DNA from: Flavobacteriaceae bacterium PS02334
Lineage (GTDB): Bacteria; Bacteroidota; Bacteroidia; Flavobacteriales; Flavobacteriaceae
NCBI GenBank assembly: GCA_029959295.1
Contig: JASCOH010000002.1
Span: 496,001-560,000 of the forward strand
DNA length: 64,000 bases
Reading direction: 5' to 3'
The position numbers were made by a program, and so were the translations under genes. The stretch's first letter is position 1; every line of letters begins with the position of its first letter. Below the pieces are notes generated by a model. It worked only from the letters and a program-made list of their open reading frames with translations. It was not told where the DNA came from and searched no databases. Below are positions 34,572 through 42,921 of this stretch, piece after piece.

Positions 34572-35298
34572 TGCTGTTTTCTTCTTTTTTAAGGATGTGC
34601 CTGATTACAGTTTCTGCAGCATATAACCCAAAAAGCCCAGGCATATAGCTGTTTGTGCCATAAAAAGATTTTTTATAATTCTTGCCGTCCGTAGTTTTCA
34701 AACTTGATTCGTCTTGAATTTCTGAAGAAAAAACCACTTTTACGCCTTTATCAATTTTTACTTCTTTCAAGCGCTTTTTTATGGCTTTTGCCAAGAAACA
34801 ATTTTGAGTATTGCTGATATCTGCAACCTTCACTTTTGAAGCTTCCATTTTTCCACCGGCACCCATACTGCTGATGATTTTTACTTTCTTACGCTTTGCG
34901 GCAATAATCAAATTCAGCTTTGGAGTTACGCTGTCGATGCAATCCATGACGTAATCATATTCGTTAGAAACAATCTCAAAAGCTCTTTCTGGAGAAAGAA
35001 ATTCTTTAATTTTTGTCAATTGCAATTCTGGATTTATGTCTAAAAGACGATTTCCAACAACGTCAATTTTTGGTTCTCCAACGGTGGAATGCAATGCGGG
35101 TAATTGTCGGTTAATGTTGGTAATATCAACGACATCGCCATCAACAATTGTTATTTTTCCAACGCCAGCTCTTGCAATAAATTCTGCTGCAAATGAACCA
35201 ACGCCACCAACGCCGACAATTAAAATGTTAGCATTTTTAAGTTTTTCTAAACCTTCTTTTTTGAATAGCAATTCAGCTCTTTCTGTCCATTCTGCCAT
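34564..35298 (-). CDS. tcdA: tRNA threonylcarbamoyladenosine dehydratase
   Basis: 244-residue ThiF/E1-like enzyme that cyclises t6A at position 37 of ANN-decoding tRNAs to ct6A, using ATP. The Rossmann ATP site GVGGVGSFAAEFIARAGVG is at residues 28-46, followed by DGDVVDITNINRQLPAL and the S-M-G-A-G-G-K segment near residue 145. The length fits TcdA (CsdL) rather than ThiF or MoeB, and there is no C-terminal rhodanese. It lies in the operon between the TatD-like and HAD genes. Confidence 0.88.
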   Translation of the reverse strand: MAEWTERAELLFKKEGLEKLKNANILIVGVGGVGSFAAEFIARAGVGKITIVDGDVVDITNINRQLPALHSTVGEPKIDVVGNRLLDINPELQLTKIKEFLSPERAFEIVSNEYDYVMDCIDSVTPKLNLIIAAKRKKVKIISSMGAGGKMEASKVKVADISNTQNCFLAKAIKKRLKEVKIDKGVKVVFSSEIQDESSLKTTDGKNYKKSFYGTNSYMPGLFGLYAAETVIRHILKKEENSND

Positions 35299-35315
35299 AA
35301 ATCTTAATTTATTTT

Positions 35316-35957
35316 TCAGATAAAAATTCTTCTGAAATTTGTTTCAACAATGTTTTTTAATGTAGGGATTTCTATGTTTTTATATTTTGAAGCGATTTCA
35401 TAAACCTCTTGTATTTGCTCTTCAATGGTGTCGGTTTCTAAGAAAAATCGATCATTTTGAACTGATGAAAAAGCTGATTCTAATTCAGGATTCCGCAATA
35501 AATATTTCCCGAAGGAAAGATAAAATCCGTTGTCAATTAATTGTTTTGCGAGCTGTTCGTTTTTTGAAAATCCGTGAATAATCATTGGGACTGATATATT
35601 TTTATCTTTCTTAATTTTTATCAATTCCTGAAAAGAAGCCACGCAATGGATAATTACTGGTTTTTTAAATTTTTCAGCTAAATCAAGCTGTTTTTCAAAG
35701 ACTTTTTGCTGCAATTCGAATGGAATTTCAATCCTTTTGTCCAAACCGCATTCGCCAATCGCCAAGCAATTTTTATCGCTTAATTTCGATTCTAAAAAAG
35801 CTAATTCGTCTTCAATTTTTTCCTCCACAATATACCATGGATGAATTCCCATAGAATAATTTGGAATTGAAGCGTCAAAATCTTTCGGATATTGATTCAC
35901 TAATTCAAAAATATCGGGCTGATTCGTGGCTTTATGTGTATGAAGATTATAGTACAA
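35316..35957 (-). CDS. TatD-family metal-dependent hydrolase
   Basis: 213-residue metallohydrolase. The metal motif is NLHTHK (residues 4-9), followed by G-I-H-P-W-Y, AIGECGLDKR with the bridging Glu, VIIHCVASFQE and FLETDT near the C terminus, with the order of TatD deoxyribonucleases. It is shorter than the usual 260 residues, as is common for the Bacteroidetes TatD-like group. It starts 2 bp after the DUF1684 stop codon and precedes tcdA by 17 bp. It probably acts as a DNase or on another phosphodiester. Confidence 0.85.
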   Translation of the reverse strand: MYYNLHTHKATNQPDIFELVNQYPKDFDASIPNYSMGIHPWYIVEEKIEDELAFLESKLSDKNCLAIGECGLDKRIEIPFELQQKVFEKQLDLAEKFKKPVIIHCVASFQELIKIKKDKNISVPMIIHGFSKNEQLAKQLIDNGFYLSFGKYLLRNPELESAFSSVQNDRFFLETDTIEEQIQEVYEIASKYKNIEIPTLKNIVETNFRRIFI

Positions 35958-35959
35958 AA

Positions 35960-36562
35960 TTACTTTTTAAATTTTTTCACGCCCGCAATAATTTCCACTT
36001 TCAAGTCATTTTCTTGTGGCGGAATTGGGCAAGAATATTTGTGGTTGTAAGCGCAATACGGATTATAAGATTGGTTGAAATCAATTAATATTTCATCGCC
36101 AGCTGGAATCTGCAAGTCAATATATCTGCCACCGCCATAGCTTTCTACTCCAGAAGTCAAATCTGTAAAAGGCAAAAACAAGCTGTTTTTATATTTTTCT
36201 ATTTTTTTCAGATCTTGGCTTTGGAAAATATTTAATTTGTAAGGCTTTCCGGCAATAGAAAAATGTGCTTCGCCATATTTCACATAAATTGGTTTTCTAT
36301 CAGTAGAAGTAGGCATTTCAAAAGGTTTTTCGTCAGGAGTTCTTACGAATTTCGCCTTGATAATCAGCTTTTCATTGATCGGATAAAACTCCAAAGACTT
36401 AAATTTTTTCAAATCTTTTGGAAGCAAGGGACTTGTTTTTGCATCTGCATATTCCTCATTTATATGCTTTTGAAATGCTATAATTGAATCTCTCAGCTGT
36501 TTCTGTTGCCCAAAAGAAGCCGTCACAATTAGCAAAAACAGAATATTCAGAATGTTTTTCAT
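35960..36562 (-). CDS. DUF1684-family exported protein
   Basis: 200-residue protein with signal peptide MKNILNILFLLIVTASFGQ. The domain body carries Y-P-I-N-E-K-L-I-I-K-A-K-F, the D-R-K-P-I-Y-V-K-Y-G segment and the conserved end R-Y-I-D-L-Q-I-P with F-N-x-x-Y-N-P-Y-C-A-Y, all DUF1684 features. The biochemical function is unknown. The ATG at 36562 is chosen because it starts the signal peptide; upstream in-frame codons fall in the promoter region. It is the first gene of the five-gene minus-strand operon. Confidence 0.88.
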   Translation of the reverse strand: MKNILNILFLLIVTASFGQQKQLRDSIIAFQKHINEEYADAKTSPLLPKDLKKFKSLEFYPINEKLIIKAKFVRTPDEKPFEMPTSTDRKPIYVKYGEAHFSIAGKPYKLNIFQSQDLKKIEKYKNSLFLPFTDLTSGVESYGGGRYIDLQIPAGDEILIDFNQSYNPYCAYNHKYSCPIPPQENDLKVEIIAGVKKFKK

Positions 36563-36578
36563 AGCATTTTTATTTTTT

Positions 36579-36644
36579 GCAAAATTACGTAAAATTATCG
36601 ATTGTGTATTCCTAAAAAGACCTTGCATTCTTCGTAATTTTGCC
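36579..36644. promoter_or_regulatory. Divergent promoter region of the DUF1684 operon and MFS gene
   Basis: An 11-bp perfect inverted repeat, GCAAAATTACG (36579-36589) and CGTAATTTTGC (36634-36644), places a TAATTTTG -7 box on each strand pointing outward. The plus copy is 20 bp before the MFS ATG and the minus copy is 17 bp before the DUF1684 ATG. The -33 boxes are not clear. Confidence 0.5.
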
Positions 36645-36664
36645 TTAAAATTTATAAAACTCAA

Positions 36665-37876
36665 ATGCTTCAGCAAGCTTTTTCCCGATATATCAATTCC
36701 TTCAAAGGATTTTCTAGAGAAATCTGGATACTTACCATCGTTACTTTCATCAATCGCGCAGGAACGATGGTTTTGCCTTTCCTGTCAAAATATTTGAAAG
36801 AAGATTTGCACTTTTCATATGGAGAAGTGGGCTGGGTAATGGTCTTTTTTGGTTCCGGATCCATGATTGGTTCTTGGCTGGGTGGCAAACTTTCTGATAA
36901 AGTTGGTTTTTATAAAATAATGATTTTCAGTTTGTTTACAAGCGGAATTCTGATTTTCTGCGTACAATTTATTACTTCATTCATAGGTTTGTGCGCCGCG
37001 ATGTTTTTGGTTATGGCCATCGCCGATATGTTTCGTCCGGCGATGTATGTTTCCCTTGGCGCTTATGCAAAACCTGAAAATAGAACGCGCGCATTTACGC
37101 TTGTTCGCTTGGCTGTGAATCTTGGTTTTGCTGCAGGTCCGGCTTTGGGAGGCTTGATTATCATGGGAATAGGCTACAAAGGTCTATTTTGGATTGATGG
37201 CGCTTCTTGCGTAACTGCCATTCTGCTTTTTGCACTTTTGGTGAAGGAAAAGAAAAAATTGCCATATGAAGATCATAAAAATGTTGAAGAAGCTATTGTA
37301 AAATCAGTTTTCAAAGATGCGCCATTTTGGATTTTCCTTTTGGGAAGCTATTTGACGGCTATGGTTTTCTTTCAATTATTTACGACATTGCCTTTGTATC
37401 AGACAGAATGGTACCATATTACAGAATTTGAAATCGGTTTATTAATGTCTTTCAACGGACTCTTGATTTTCTTTTTAGAAATGCCGATGGTGAATTATTT
37501 CGAAAGAAAAGGCGTTAATAAATTAAAAATTATCATCTGGGGAACTTTTTTGGTAAGCTTGAGCTTCTTTGCCTTGCTTATTAATATGTGGGTCGGAATT
37601 TTAGTTGTCAGTATGTTTTTAATCACTTTTGGAGAAATGCTGAACTTTCCTTTTTCAAATACTTTTGCCATGAGTCGCGCACCAAAAGGGCATGAAGGCC
37701 GATATATGGCGCTTTACACTATGAGTTTCAGCTTGGCGCATATTACGAGCGCAAAACTCGGAATGGGAATTATCGCTTCTTTTGGCTACCAAATTAATTG
37801 GCTGGTTATGGGAATTTTTGGTTTGGTCGCGTGTGCTTGTTTTCTATATCTTAGAAAAATTCTCTTTCCTAAGTGA
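36665..37876 (+). CDS. Major facilitator superfamily transporter
   Basis: 403-residue, twelve-helix inner-membrane transporter. The loop 2-3 motif G-G-K-L-S-D-K-V-G is at about residues 76-84 and the MFS charge relay R-T-R-A-F-T-L-V-R-L-A-V-N-L-G-F-A-A-G-P follows near 140-160. The pattern resembles drug/metabolite exporters of the MdtG/YajR type, but the substrate cannot be assigned. It stands alone, divergent from the DUF1684 operon and 199 bp before the BlaI/M56 unit. Confidence 0.9.
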   Translation: MLQQAFSRYINSFKGFSREIWILTIVTFINRAGTMVLPFLSKYLKEDLHFSYGEVGWVMVFFGSGSMIGSWLGGKLSDKVGFYKIMIFSLFTSGILIFCVQFITSFIGLCAAMFLVMAIADMFRPAMYVSLGAYAKPENRTRAFTLVRLAVNLGFAAGPALGGLIIMGIGYKGLFWIDGASCVTAILLFALLVKEKKKLPYEDHKNVEEAIVKSVFKDAPFWIFLLGSYLTAMVFFQLFTTLPLYQTEWYHITEFEIGLLMSFNGLLIFFLEMPMVNYFERKGVNKLKIIIWGTFLVSLSFFALLINMWVGILVVSMFLITFGEMLNFPFSNTFAMSRAPKGHEGRYMALYTMSFSLAHITSAKLGMGIIASFGYQINWLVMGIFGLVACACFLYLRKILFPK

Positions 37877-37925
37877 TTATTTAAATCACTGTATATTAGT
37901 TATTTATATTCTTCGTGTTATTTAA

Positions 37926-37990
37926 AACTAAAAAAATAGTTGTTAAACTATGAAAATAGTTTGCAAACTAAATTTTTAGTTGTAGGTTTG
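37926..37990 (+). promoter_or_regulatory. Promoter with three 20-bp-phased operators for the BlaI/M56 operon
   Basis: Three dyads of the form ACTA-N6-TAGT lie at 37926-37941, 37945-37962 and 37965-37981, with centres exactly 20 bp apart. A perfect promoter overlaps them: TTTG at 37960-37963, 19-bp spacer, TAGGTTTG at 37983-37990. Dyads two and three cover the -33 box and spacer, the position expected for a repressor. The site is 85 bp before the BlaI-like start codon. Confidence 0.75.
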
Positions 37991-38075
37991 TAATGTTAAA
38001 GTTAGTTCCTATAGAAAAGCTTCGGGAAATGACAAATTATTCTGAAGTTTTTCTATTAAAATCAAAAAAATAAAA

Positions 38076-38435
38076 ATGCAAAAGTTAACCAACAAGGAAG
38101 AAGAGATTATGCAGATTTTATGGAAGCTTGAAAAAGCTTTTGTGAAAGAAATTATGGCCGAAATTAAAGAAGACCAACCGCACTATAACACGCTTTCTAC
38201 AATCGTAAGGATTTTGGAAGAAAAAGGTTTTGTGGCGCATAATGCCTTTGGAAATTCACATCAATATTACCCGATTGTAGCGATGGAAGATTATCGAAAA
38301 CGCTTTATGACTACCGCCATTAATAATTATTTTGACAGTTCTTATAAAAATTTAGTATCCTTTTTTGCCAAAGAAGAAAAAATATCTGCCGACGAATTGA
38401 GAGAGATTTTAGATATGATCGAAAACAAAAAATAA
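38076..38435 (+). CDS. BlaI/MecI/CopY-family repressor
   Basis: 119-residue winged-helix repressor: LTNKEEEIMQILWKLEKAFVKEIM then the recognition helix Y-N-T-L-S-T-I-V-R-I-L-E-E-K-G-F-V (about residues 44-60), and a C-terminal dimerisation region with F-F-A-K-E-E-K. It should bind the three dyads upstream and repress its own operon until the membrane metalloprotease encoded next (1 bp gap) triggers its inactivation. The inducing signal could be a cell-wall stress such as beta-lactam, though no beta-lactamase gene is nearby. Confidence 0.92.
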   Translation: MQKLTNKEEEIMQILWKLEKAFVKEIMAEIKEDQPHYNTLSTIVRILEEKGFVAHNAFGNSHQYYPIVAMEDYRKRFMTTAINNYFDSSYKNLVSFFAKEEKISADELREILDMIENKK

Positions 38436-38436
38436 T

Positions 38437-40035
38437 ATGGAAAATTTTGCACTGTATTTAGGAAAAGTATCTGTTTTACTGACCATTTTCTTTTTGGCTT
38501 ATTTTATTTTACTACGAAAGGAAACGTTTTTCAATGCCAACAGATGGTATCTTTTGTCAGGAATTTTAACCTCGATTGCCTTGCCATTTATTTTATTCAA
38601 GAAAGTGATTTTAATAGAACCAGTCGTTAGGCAATTTGTTCCAATACAAAAAAATATAGTGTATCAACCCAATATTGCTTCGCCAGAACCTATTTTTGAA
38701 ATCAATTGGTTTTATGTCGCCGTTGGAATTTATGCTGCTGGAATGCTTTTCTTTTTATTAAAATTTATAAAAGATTTGTGGGCATTGTCAAAAATTTTAA
38801 AAAATCAGAAAATACAGGAAATTGAAAGATTTAAACTTTTAGATACCAATAAAATACAATTGCCTTTTTCATTCTTTAATTATATCGTTTTCAACTCGAG
38901 TCAATTTAAACAAGTGGAATTAGAAAATATTTTAGAGCATGAAAAAGTTCACAGTTCGCAATATCATTCAGTTGATATGATCTTGAGTCAATTATTCTGC
39001 ATTGTATTTTGGTTCAATCCATTTGCATGGCTTCACAGAAAAGCAATTGCTCAAAACTTAGAATTTATAGCAGATTCTCAAGCTTTAAAATCTGTTCCGG
39101 ATCGAATAATTTATCAGAAAACACTCTTAAAAGTAAGTGCATCTCATCAATGCATTCCAATCACTAATCATTTTTTTCAATCATTAATCAAAAAACGAAT
39201 CGTTATGTTAAACAAAAATCAATCTAAGAGAAGAAATTCATTGAAGTATTTGGCAGTTTTGCCTTTGCTAACTGTCTTTATGTTGCAATTCCAAGTGAAA
39301 ACTGTTGCTCAAGAAAAGCCTAGAAACGGACAAGAAACGACTTACAAAGAAATCGAAATCGTCGTGGATAAAAATTCATCTGATGATTATTTAAAGGAAC
39401 AGTCAGAAACACTTAAAAAAGAAGGAGTTACTTTGAAATTTTCAAAAGTGAAAAGAAATTCTAATAATGAAATCGTTGCGATAAAAACTTCTTACAAAGA
39501 CAAAAAAGGAAATTCTGCCAACAATTTCCTGAAAAGTGATTCACCAATTCAGCCTTTTAAAATTGTTTCAAATGACAATGAAGTGATGATTGGAAGTGTC
39601 AATTCTTCAACCCTTCAAAATTCCAAAAGCAAAAGTTCATCAACTGTTAGAATTGCAGATTTAAATATGCCTATAGCTCCCGTTCCTCCTGCGATGCCAG
39701 AAATGCCTGCGATGCCAAACATCGGAAATATTCCGGCTCCAGTTGCTCCAGTAATGCCACCGGCTCCAATTGCGCCAAACGTAGTTTATGACGAAAATAA
39801 TAAAGATTGGAAAAAATTTGAAGAACAAATGAAGCAGTTTGAAATTCAAATGAAAGCTAAGGAAGGTGAATTCGCCAGATTCGAAAAAGAAATGGAAAAA
39901 TATGGAGAGCAAATGGAAAAAGCTTTTTCTCCAGAATTTGAGAAGCAGATGGCAGAATTTGAGAAAAAAATGGAAAAATTTGAAGCTGAAATGGAAGCTT
40001 ACCAAGAAAAAATGCAAGCGCAGGGATATAATTAA
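38437..40035 (+). CDS. M56-family membrane metallopeptidase (BlaR1/MecR1-like sensor)
   Basis: 532-residue membrane protein. Transmembrane helices lie near residues 5-20, 35-50 and 85-108. The cytosolic zinc peptidase site is HEKVH (168-172), with the downstream Glu in E-F-I-A-D, and a fourth helix lies near 270-285. Beyond that there is no penicillin-binding sensor domain. Instead come about 120 residues of mixed sequence, a Pro/Met/Ala-rich stretch (about 410-450: repeats of A-P-V-x-P-P and M-P-E-M-P) and a C-terminal charged coiled coil (450-532) rich in E-K-x-M-E-K. It is paired with the BlaI-like repressor. Confidence 0.9.
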   Translation: MENFALYLGKVSVLLTIFFLAYFILLRKETFFNANRWYLLSGILTSIALPFILFKKVILIEPVVRQFVPIQKNIVYQPNIASPEPIFEINWFYVAVGIYAAGMLFFLLKFIKDLWALSKILKNQKIQEIERFKLLDTNKIQLPFSFFNYIVFNSSQFKQVELENILEHEKVHSSQYHSVDMILSQLFCIVFWFNPFAWLHRKAIAQNLEFIADSQALKSVPDRIIYQKTLLKVSASHQCIPITNHFFQSLIKKRIVMLNKNQSKRRNSLKYLAVLPLLTVFMLQFQVKTVAQEKPRNGQETTYKEIEIVVDKNSSDDYLKEQSETLKKEGVTLKFSKVKRNSNNEIVAIKTSYKDKKGNSANNFLKSDSPIQPFKIVSNDNEVMIGSVNSSTLQNSKSKSSSTVRIADLNMPIAPVPPAMPEMPAMPNIGNIPAPVAPVMPPAPIAPNVVYDENNKDWKKFEEQMKQFEIQMKAKEGEFARFEKEMEKYGEQMEKAFSPEFEKQMAEFEKKMEKFEAEMEAYQEKMQAQGYN

Positions 40036-40049
40036 TATATTTATAAATC

Positions 40050-40081
40050 AAAAGGCTGTCGAAAAAGACAGCCTTTTTTTT
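40050..40081 (+). terminator. Intrinsic terminator of the BlaI/M56 operon
   Basis: The stem AAAAGGCTGTC / GACAGCCTTTT with loop GAAAAA runs into a T run, 15 bp after the M56 stop codon. Confidence 0.85.
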
Positions 40082-40108
40082 GTATCTTTAAAATAAAAAG
40101 TAGTGATT

Positions 40109-40249
40109 ATGTTCAAATTATTAGCAAAACTAAACAAATGGCTTTTGCCTAATTTTACCAAAGATGGCTTGGATTTAGCAAAAGCAACAAAGTTTCAAAA
40201 GGCAATTATAGCTTGGAAATATTTCGTGACGACACGCGCTTTAGATTAA
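40109..40249 (+). CDS. Small conserved-looking protein, 46 residues
   Basis: An ATG 19 bp after a TATCTTTA box (40083-40090) opens a 46-codon frame, MFKLLAKLNKWLLPNFTKDG to WKYFVTTRALD. It is amphipathic and basic, with one possible membrane-surface helix. Its 3' end overlaps the end of apt on the other strand by 4 bp. Proteins of this size and wording occur in other flavobacteria as far as I recall, but no function is known. Confidence 0.65.
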   Translation: MFKLLAKLNKWLLPNFTKDGLDLAKATKFQKAIIAWKYFVTTRALD

Positions 40250-40758
40250 TATTTCAAAGGTGAAAAAATATCATATTGCTTTATTTTTTCTCTTCCGTTT
40301 AAGAAAGTCAATTCCATTATAAAATTTACTTGAACAATTTCACCGCCTAGTTTTTCTACTAATTCACAAACTGCTTTTGCCGTGCCGCCAGTTGCCAAAA
40401 CATCATCGTGAATTAAAACTTTATCGCCTTTTTTGATAGCATCGGTGTGAATTTCTAAAGTGTCAGTTCCATATTCTAGCTCATAAGTTGCCGAAATTGT
40501 AGAAAAAGGAAGTTTTTTTGGTTTCCTTACCGGAATAAATCCTGCATCCAATCTATTGGCCAAAAGCGTTCCGAAAAAGAAGCCTCTGCTTTCCACGCCA
40601 ATGACTTTATCGACTTTTTGACCCTTTAACCCGCTGAGCAAGAGTTGAAGGCATTCTTTTGAAGCTTCAGGATTTGCCAAAAGTGGCGTTATATCTTTAA
40701 ATCCGATTCCAGGTTTCGGAAAATCCTGAATATCACGTATGTAGTTTTCTATTGACAT
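40246..40758 (-). CDS. apt: Adenine phosphoribosyltransferase
   Basis: 170-residue cytosolic enzyme that salvages adenine with PRPP to AMP. The opening I-R-D-I-Q-D-F-P-K-P-G-I-G-F-K-D-I-T-P-L is diagnostic of Apt, the VGVESRGFFFG-like segment VIGVESRGFFFG is at about residues 53-64, and the PRPP loop is VLIHDDVLATGGTAKA (about 114-129). Length and order are normal. It diverges from tRNA-Arg and is otherwise isolated. Confidence 0.96.
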   Translation of the reverse strand: MSIENYIRDIQDFPKPGIGFKDITPLLANPEASKECLQLLLSGLKGQKVDKVIGVESRGFFFGTLLANRLDAGFIPVRKPKKLPFSTISATYELEYGTDTLEIHTDAIKKGDKVLIHDDVLATGGTAKAVCELVEKLGGEIVQVNFIMELTFLNGREKIKQYDIFSPLKY

Positions 40759-40786
40759 TTTTATTGAATTTATTTTTAATTTTGAC

Positions 40787-40816
40787 TTGCAAGATAAACA
40801 TATTTCCTTATATTTG
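40787..40816 (+). promoter_or_regulatory. Promoter of tRNA-Arg
   Basis: TTG (40787-40789), a 19-bp spacer and TATATTTG (40809-40816) make a perfect Bacteroidetes promoter, with CACCCG following. The core string is identical to that before tRNA-Tyr. Confidence 0.8.
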
Positions 40817-40828
40817 CACCCGCATTAA

Positions 40829-40902
40829 GGCCTCGTGGCGCAACTGAATAGCGCACTTGATTACGGCTCAAGAGGTTACTGGTTTGAATCCAGTCGAGGT
40901 CA
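40829..40902 (+). tRNA. tRNA-Arg (anticodon ACG)
   Basis: Acceptor arms GGCCTCG and CGAGGTC pair, with one G-T wobble. The anticodon arm CTTGA-TTACGGC-TCAAG gives anticodon ACG. The T arm ACTGG-TTTGAAT-CCAGT is intact. The discriminator is A and no CCA is encoded. ACG would be edited to ICG by TadA to read CGU, CGC and CGA. Confidence 0.97.
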
Positions 40903-40903
40903 C

Positions 40904-40940
40904 AAAAAAAGCTTTACTATTTTTAGTAAGGCTTTTTTTT
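40904..40940 (+). terminator. Intrinsic terminator of tRNA-Arg
   Basis: The stem GCTTTACTA / TAGTAAGGC, flanked by A7 and T8, starts immediately after the tRNA. Confidence 0.85.
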
Positions 40941-40962
40941 TGCAAATTATTCTGTCAGAATT

Positions 40963-41018
40963 TTAATTATTTCTTAATCTAGACTTAATCATTATCGTTT
41001 TTTGCCGCTTTAAGTTTG
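40963..41018 (+). promoter_or_regulatory. PHO-box-like phased repeats and -7 element before the peroxidase pair
   Basis: Three hexamers, TTAATT (40963), TTAATC (40974) and TTAATC (40985), are spaced exactly 11 bp. They are followed by TAAGTTTG (41011-41018), a TAnnTTTG box, which starts 26 bp after the start of the last hexamer. No TTG -33 box is present, as expected for an activator-dependent promoter. The ATG is at 41050. Confidence 0.5.
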
Positions 41019-41049
41019 CGGGATATTAATAAATATCTTTCAACCCCAA

Positions 41050-42909
41050 ATGTTCCGTTTTTACCGAAAAATTAAATTCTTGTTTTTAGGATTAGCAGGC
41101 TTCATCGCTATTTTAGCTTCTTTTTCTTTCTCTTCGGAAGATTCTTATTATGACTTGCCCTTAAAAATCGACCAGCCACTTTTTGAAAAATATACTTCTG
41201 AATTAAATACTGCTGTCACTTCTTTAGATAAAGTATCGAATGAATATAAGTTTGGTAAAATCACGACTGATTCTTTGCAGAAAACCTTAGCAAATACTAG
41301 AATAAGCTATAAAAAAATTGAATTTTTGCTGGCATTTCATTTTCCAGAATATGTAAAAGAACATATTAACGGTGCGCCTTTGCTTTTTATTGAAAGAGGA
41401 ACGAGGCCAGTTGTTTTAGAGCCAGAAGGACTTCAAGTTTTAGATGAATTGATTTTTTCAGAGGAAGCAGAAGCTGAAAAAGTAAAAATAGCATCTCTAG
41501 CGAAAAAACTAGCTGCAAATTACGGAATGTTATATGAAAGTTTGCAGAAAAAAATACCTTCAGGGAATTTGCAGCTAGAAGCAATGCGCTTGCAATTAGT
41601 TCGAATTTTTACGCTTGGAATTACTAGTTTTGACACGCCTGGATCTTTAAATGCTTTGCCCGAAGCGACTTCTTCCATGGAAGGAATGCTCGATTTTTTA
41701 AACCAAAACCAAGCAAAAAAGGCAGAAATTAATGACTGCCAAAAACTTTTTCGGGAAGCTATTGAAGTTTTGAAAAAATCTGATTCTTTTGAAAATTTTG
41801 ATCGTTTGTCTTTTTTGAAAATGTATATCGATCCGATTTATAAGAAGCTGGGAGCAATTCAAGCGGCAACAAATCCAGAATTTTTGCAGCACATGACTTC
41901 TTGGAATCCGAAAAGTACTTCGATTTTTTCCAATGATTTTCTGAATCCTTATTTTTTTACGGATTTAAAAAAAGAAGAAGATAGTGAGGAATTAAAGGCT
42001 TTGGGAAAGCAATTATTTTATGATCCGATTATCAGTGGCGACCAAAAAATGAGCTGTGCGACTTGTCATGATCCCAAAAAAGCATTTACGGATGGAAACG
42101 CGAGATCGTTTAGCAATTTGCAAGGAAAAACAGTTCTCAGAAATGCGCCGACATTATTAAACGCAGTTTATGCCGACCGATTTTTCTATGATTTGAGAGC
42201 TTTTACTTTAGAACAGCAAGCAGAACATGTTATTTTCAATACGAGCGAGTTTAATACCGCTTACACAGAAATTTTAAAGAAATTGAATCAAAATGCGGAT
42301 TATACAAAAAAGTTCAAGAAGCTTTTTAAAAACAAAGAAATTACGCGCGATAAATTTTCAAAAGCGCTCGCTTCTTATGTACTTTCCTTGAATTCTTTCA
42401 ACAGTCCGTTTGATAAATTTGTACGAAATGAAACTTCTGAAATCACGCAGGAAGTTAAAAATGGATTCAATCTTTTTATGGGAAAAGCCAATTGCGGTAC
42501 TTGCCATTTTGCACCAACTTTCTCCGGATTGGTTCCGCCATTTTATAGTGAAAATGAAAGCGAAATTTTGGGAGTTTTGGCAAATCCAAAGGAGGCGATT
42601 TCTAAAATTGATTTAGACAAGGGACGTTATGCCAATCAAATTCTAAGTGAAAAAGCGCCAATTTATGAACATTCTTTCAAGACGTCAACAACCAGAAATG
42701 TAGGATTGACGGCTCCCTATTTTCATAATGGAGAATACCAAACTTTAGAAGAAGTCATCGAATTTTACAATAAAGGAGGTGGCGAGGGAATGGGGCTTTC
42801 GGTTTACAATCAAACACTATCTCCAGATCCGTTGAATCTTACGGAAAAAGAAAAAAAAGAATTGATTGCGTTTATGAAATCCTTAAATGATTTGTCTGTA
42901 ATTGAATAG
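41050..42909 (+). CDS. Dihaem cytochrome c peroxidase-like protein with imelysin-like N domain (copy 1)
   Basis: 619-residue exported protein. After an N-terminal hydrophobic signal or anchor (about 8-30), residues 35-285 form a helical domain resembling imelysin, with E-P-E-G-L-Q-V-L-D-E near residue 130 where imelysins have G-x-H-x-x-E. Residues about 300-619 form a MauG/CcpA-type domain with two haem sites, CATCH (336-340) and CGTCH (482-486), and the A-P-Y-F-H-N-G-E-Y-Q-T-L-E-E-V segment. It may oxidise or reduce a substrate at the cell surface with electrons from cytochromes. A paralogue follows after 12 bp. Confidence 0.87.
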   Translation: MFRFYRKIKFLFLGLAGFIAILASFSFSSEDSYYDLPLKIDQPLFEKYTSELNTAVTSLDKVSNEYKFGKITTDSLQKTLANTRISYKKIEFLLAFHFPEYVKEHINGAPLLFIERGTRPVVLEPEGLQVLDELIFSEEAEAEKVKIASLAKKLAANYGMLYESLQKKIPSGNLQLEAMRLQLVRIFTLGITSFDTPGSLNALPEATSSMEGMLDFLNQNQAKKAEINDCQKLFREAIEVLKKSDSFENFDRLSFLKMYIDPIYKKLGAIQAATNPEFLQHMTSWNPKSTSIFSNDFLNPYFFTDLKKEEDSEELKALGKQLFYDPIISGDQKMSCATCHDPKKAFTDGNARSFSNLQGKTVLRNAPTLLNAVYADRFFYDLRAFTLEQQAEHVIFNTSEFNTAYTEILKKLNQNADYTKKFKKLFKNKEITRDKFSKALASYVLSLNSFNSPFDKFVRNETSEITQEVKNGFNLFMGKANCGTCHFAPTFSGLVPPFYSENESEILGVLANPKEAISKIDLDKGRYANQILSEKAPIYEHSFKTSTTRNVGLTAPYFHNGEYQTLEEVIEFYNKGGGEGMGLSVYNQTLSPDPLNLTEKEKKELIAFMKSLNDLSVIE

Positions 42910-42921
42910 ATTCTTATAAAA

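Noticed and set aside
39661-40051. Minus-strand frame rich in F and H across the M56 C terminus
   Set aside because: Its composition is the mirror of the E/K/M coiled coil on the plus strand; it has no promoter.
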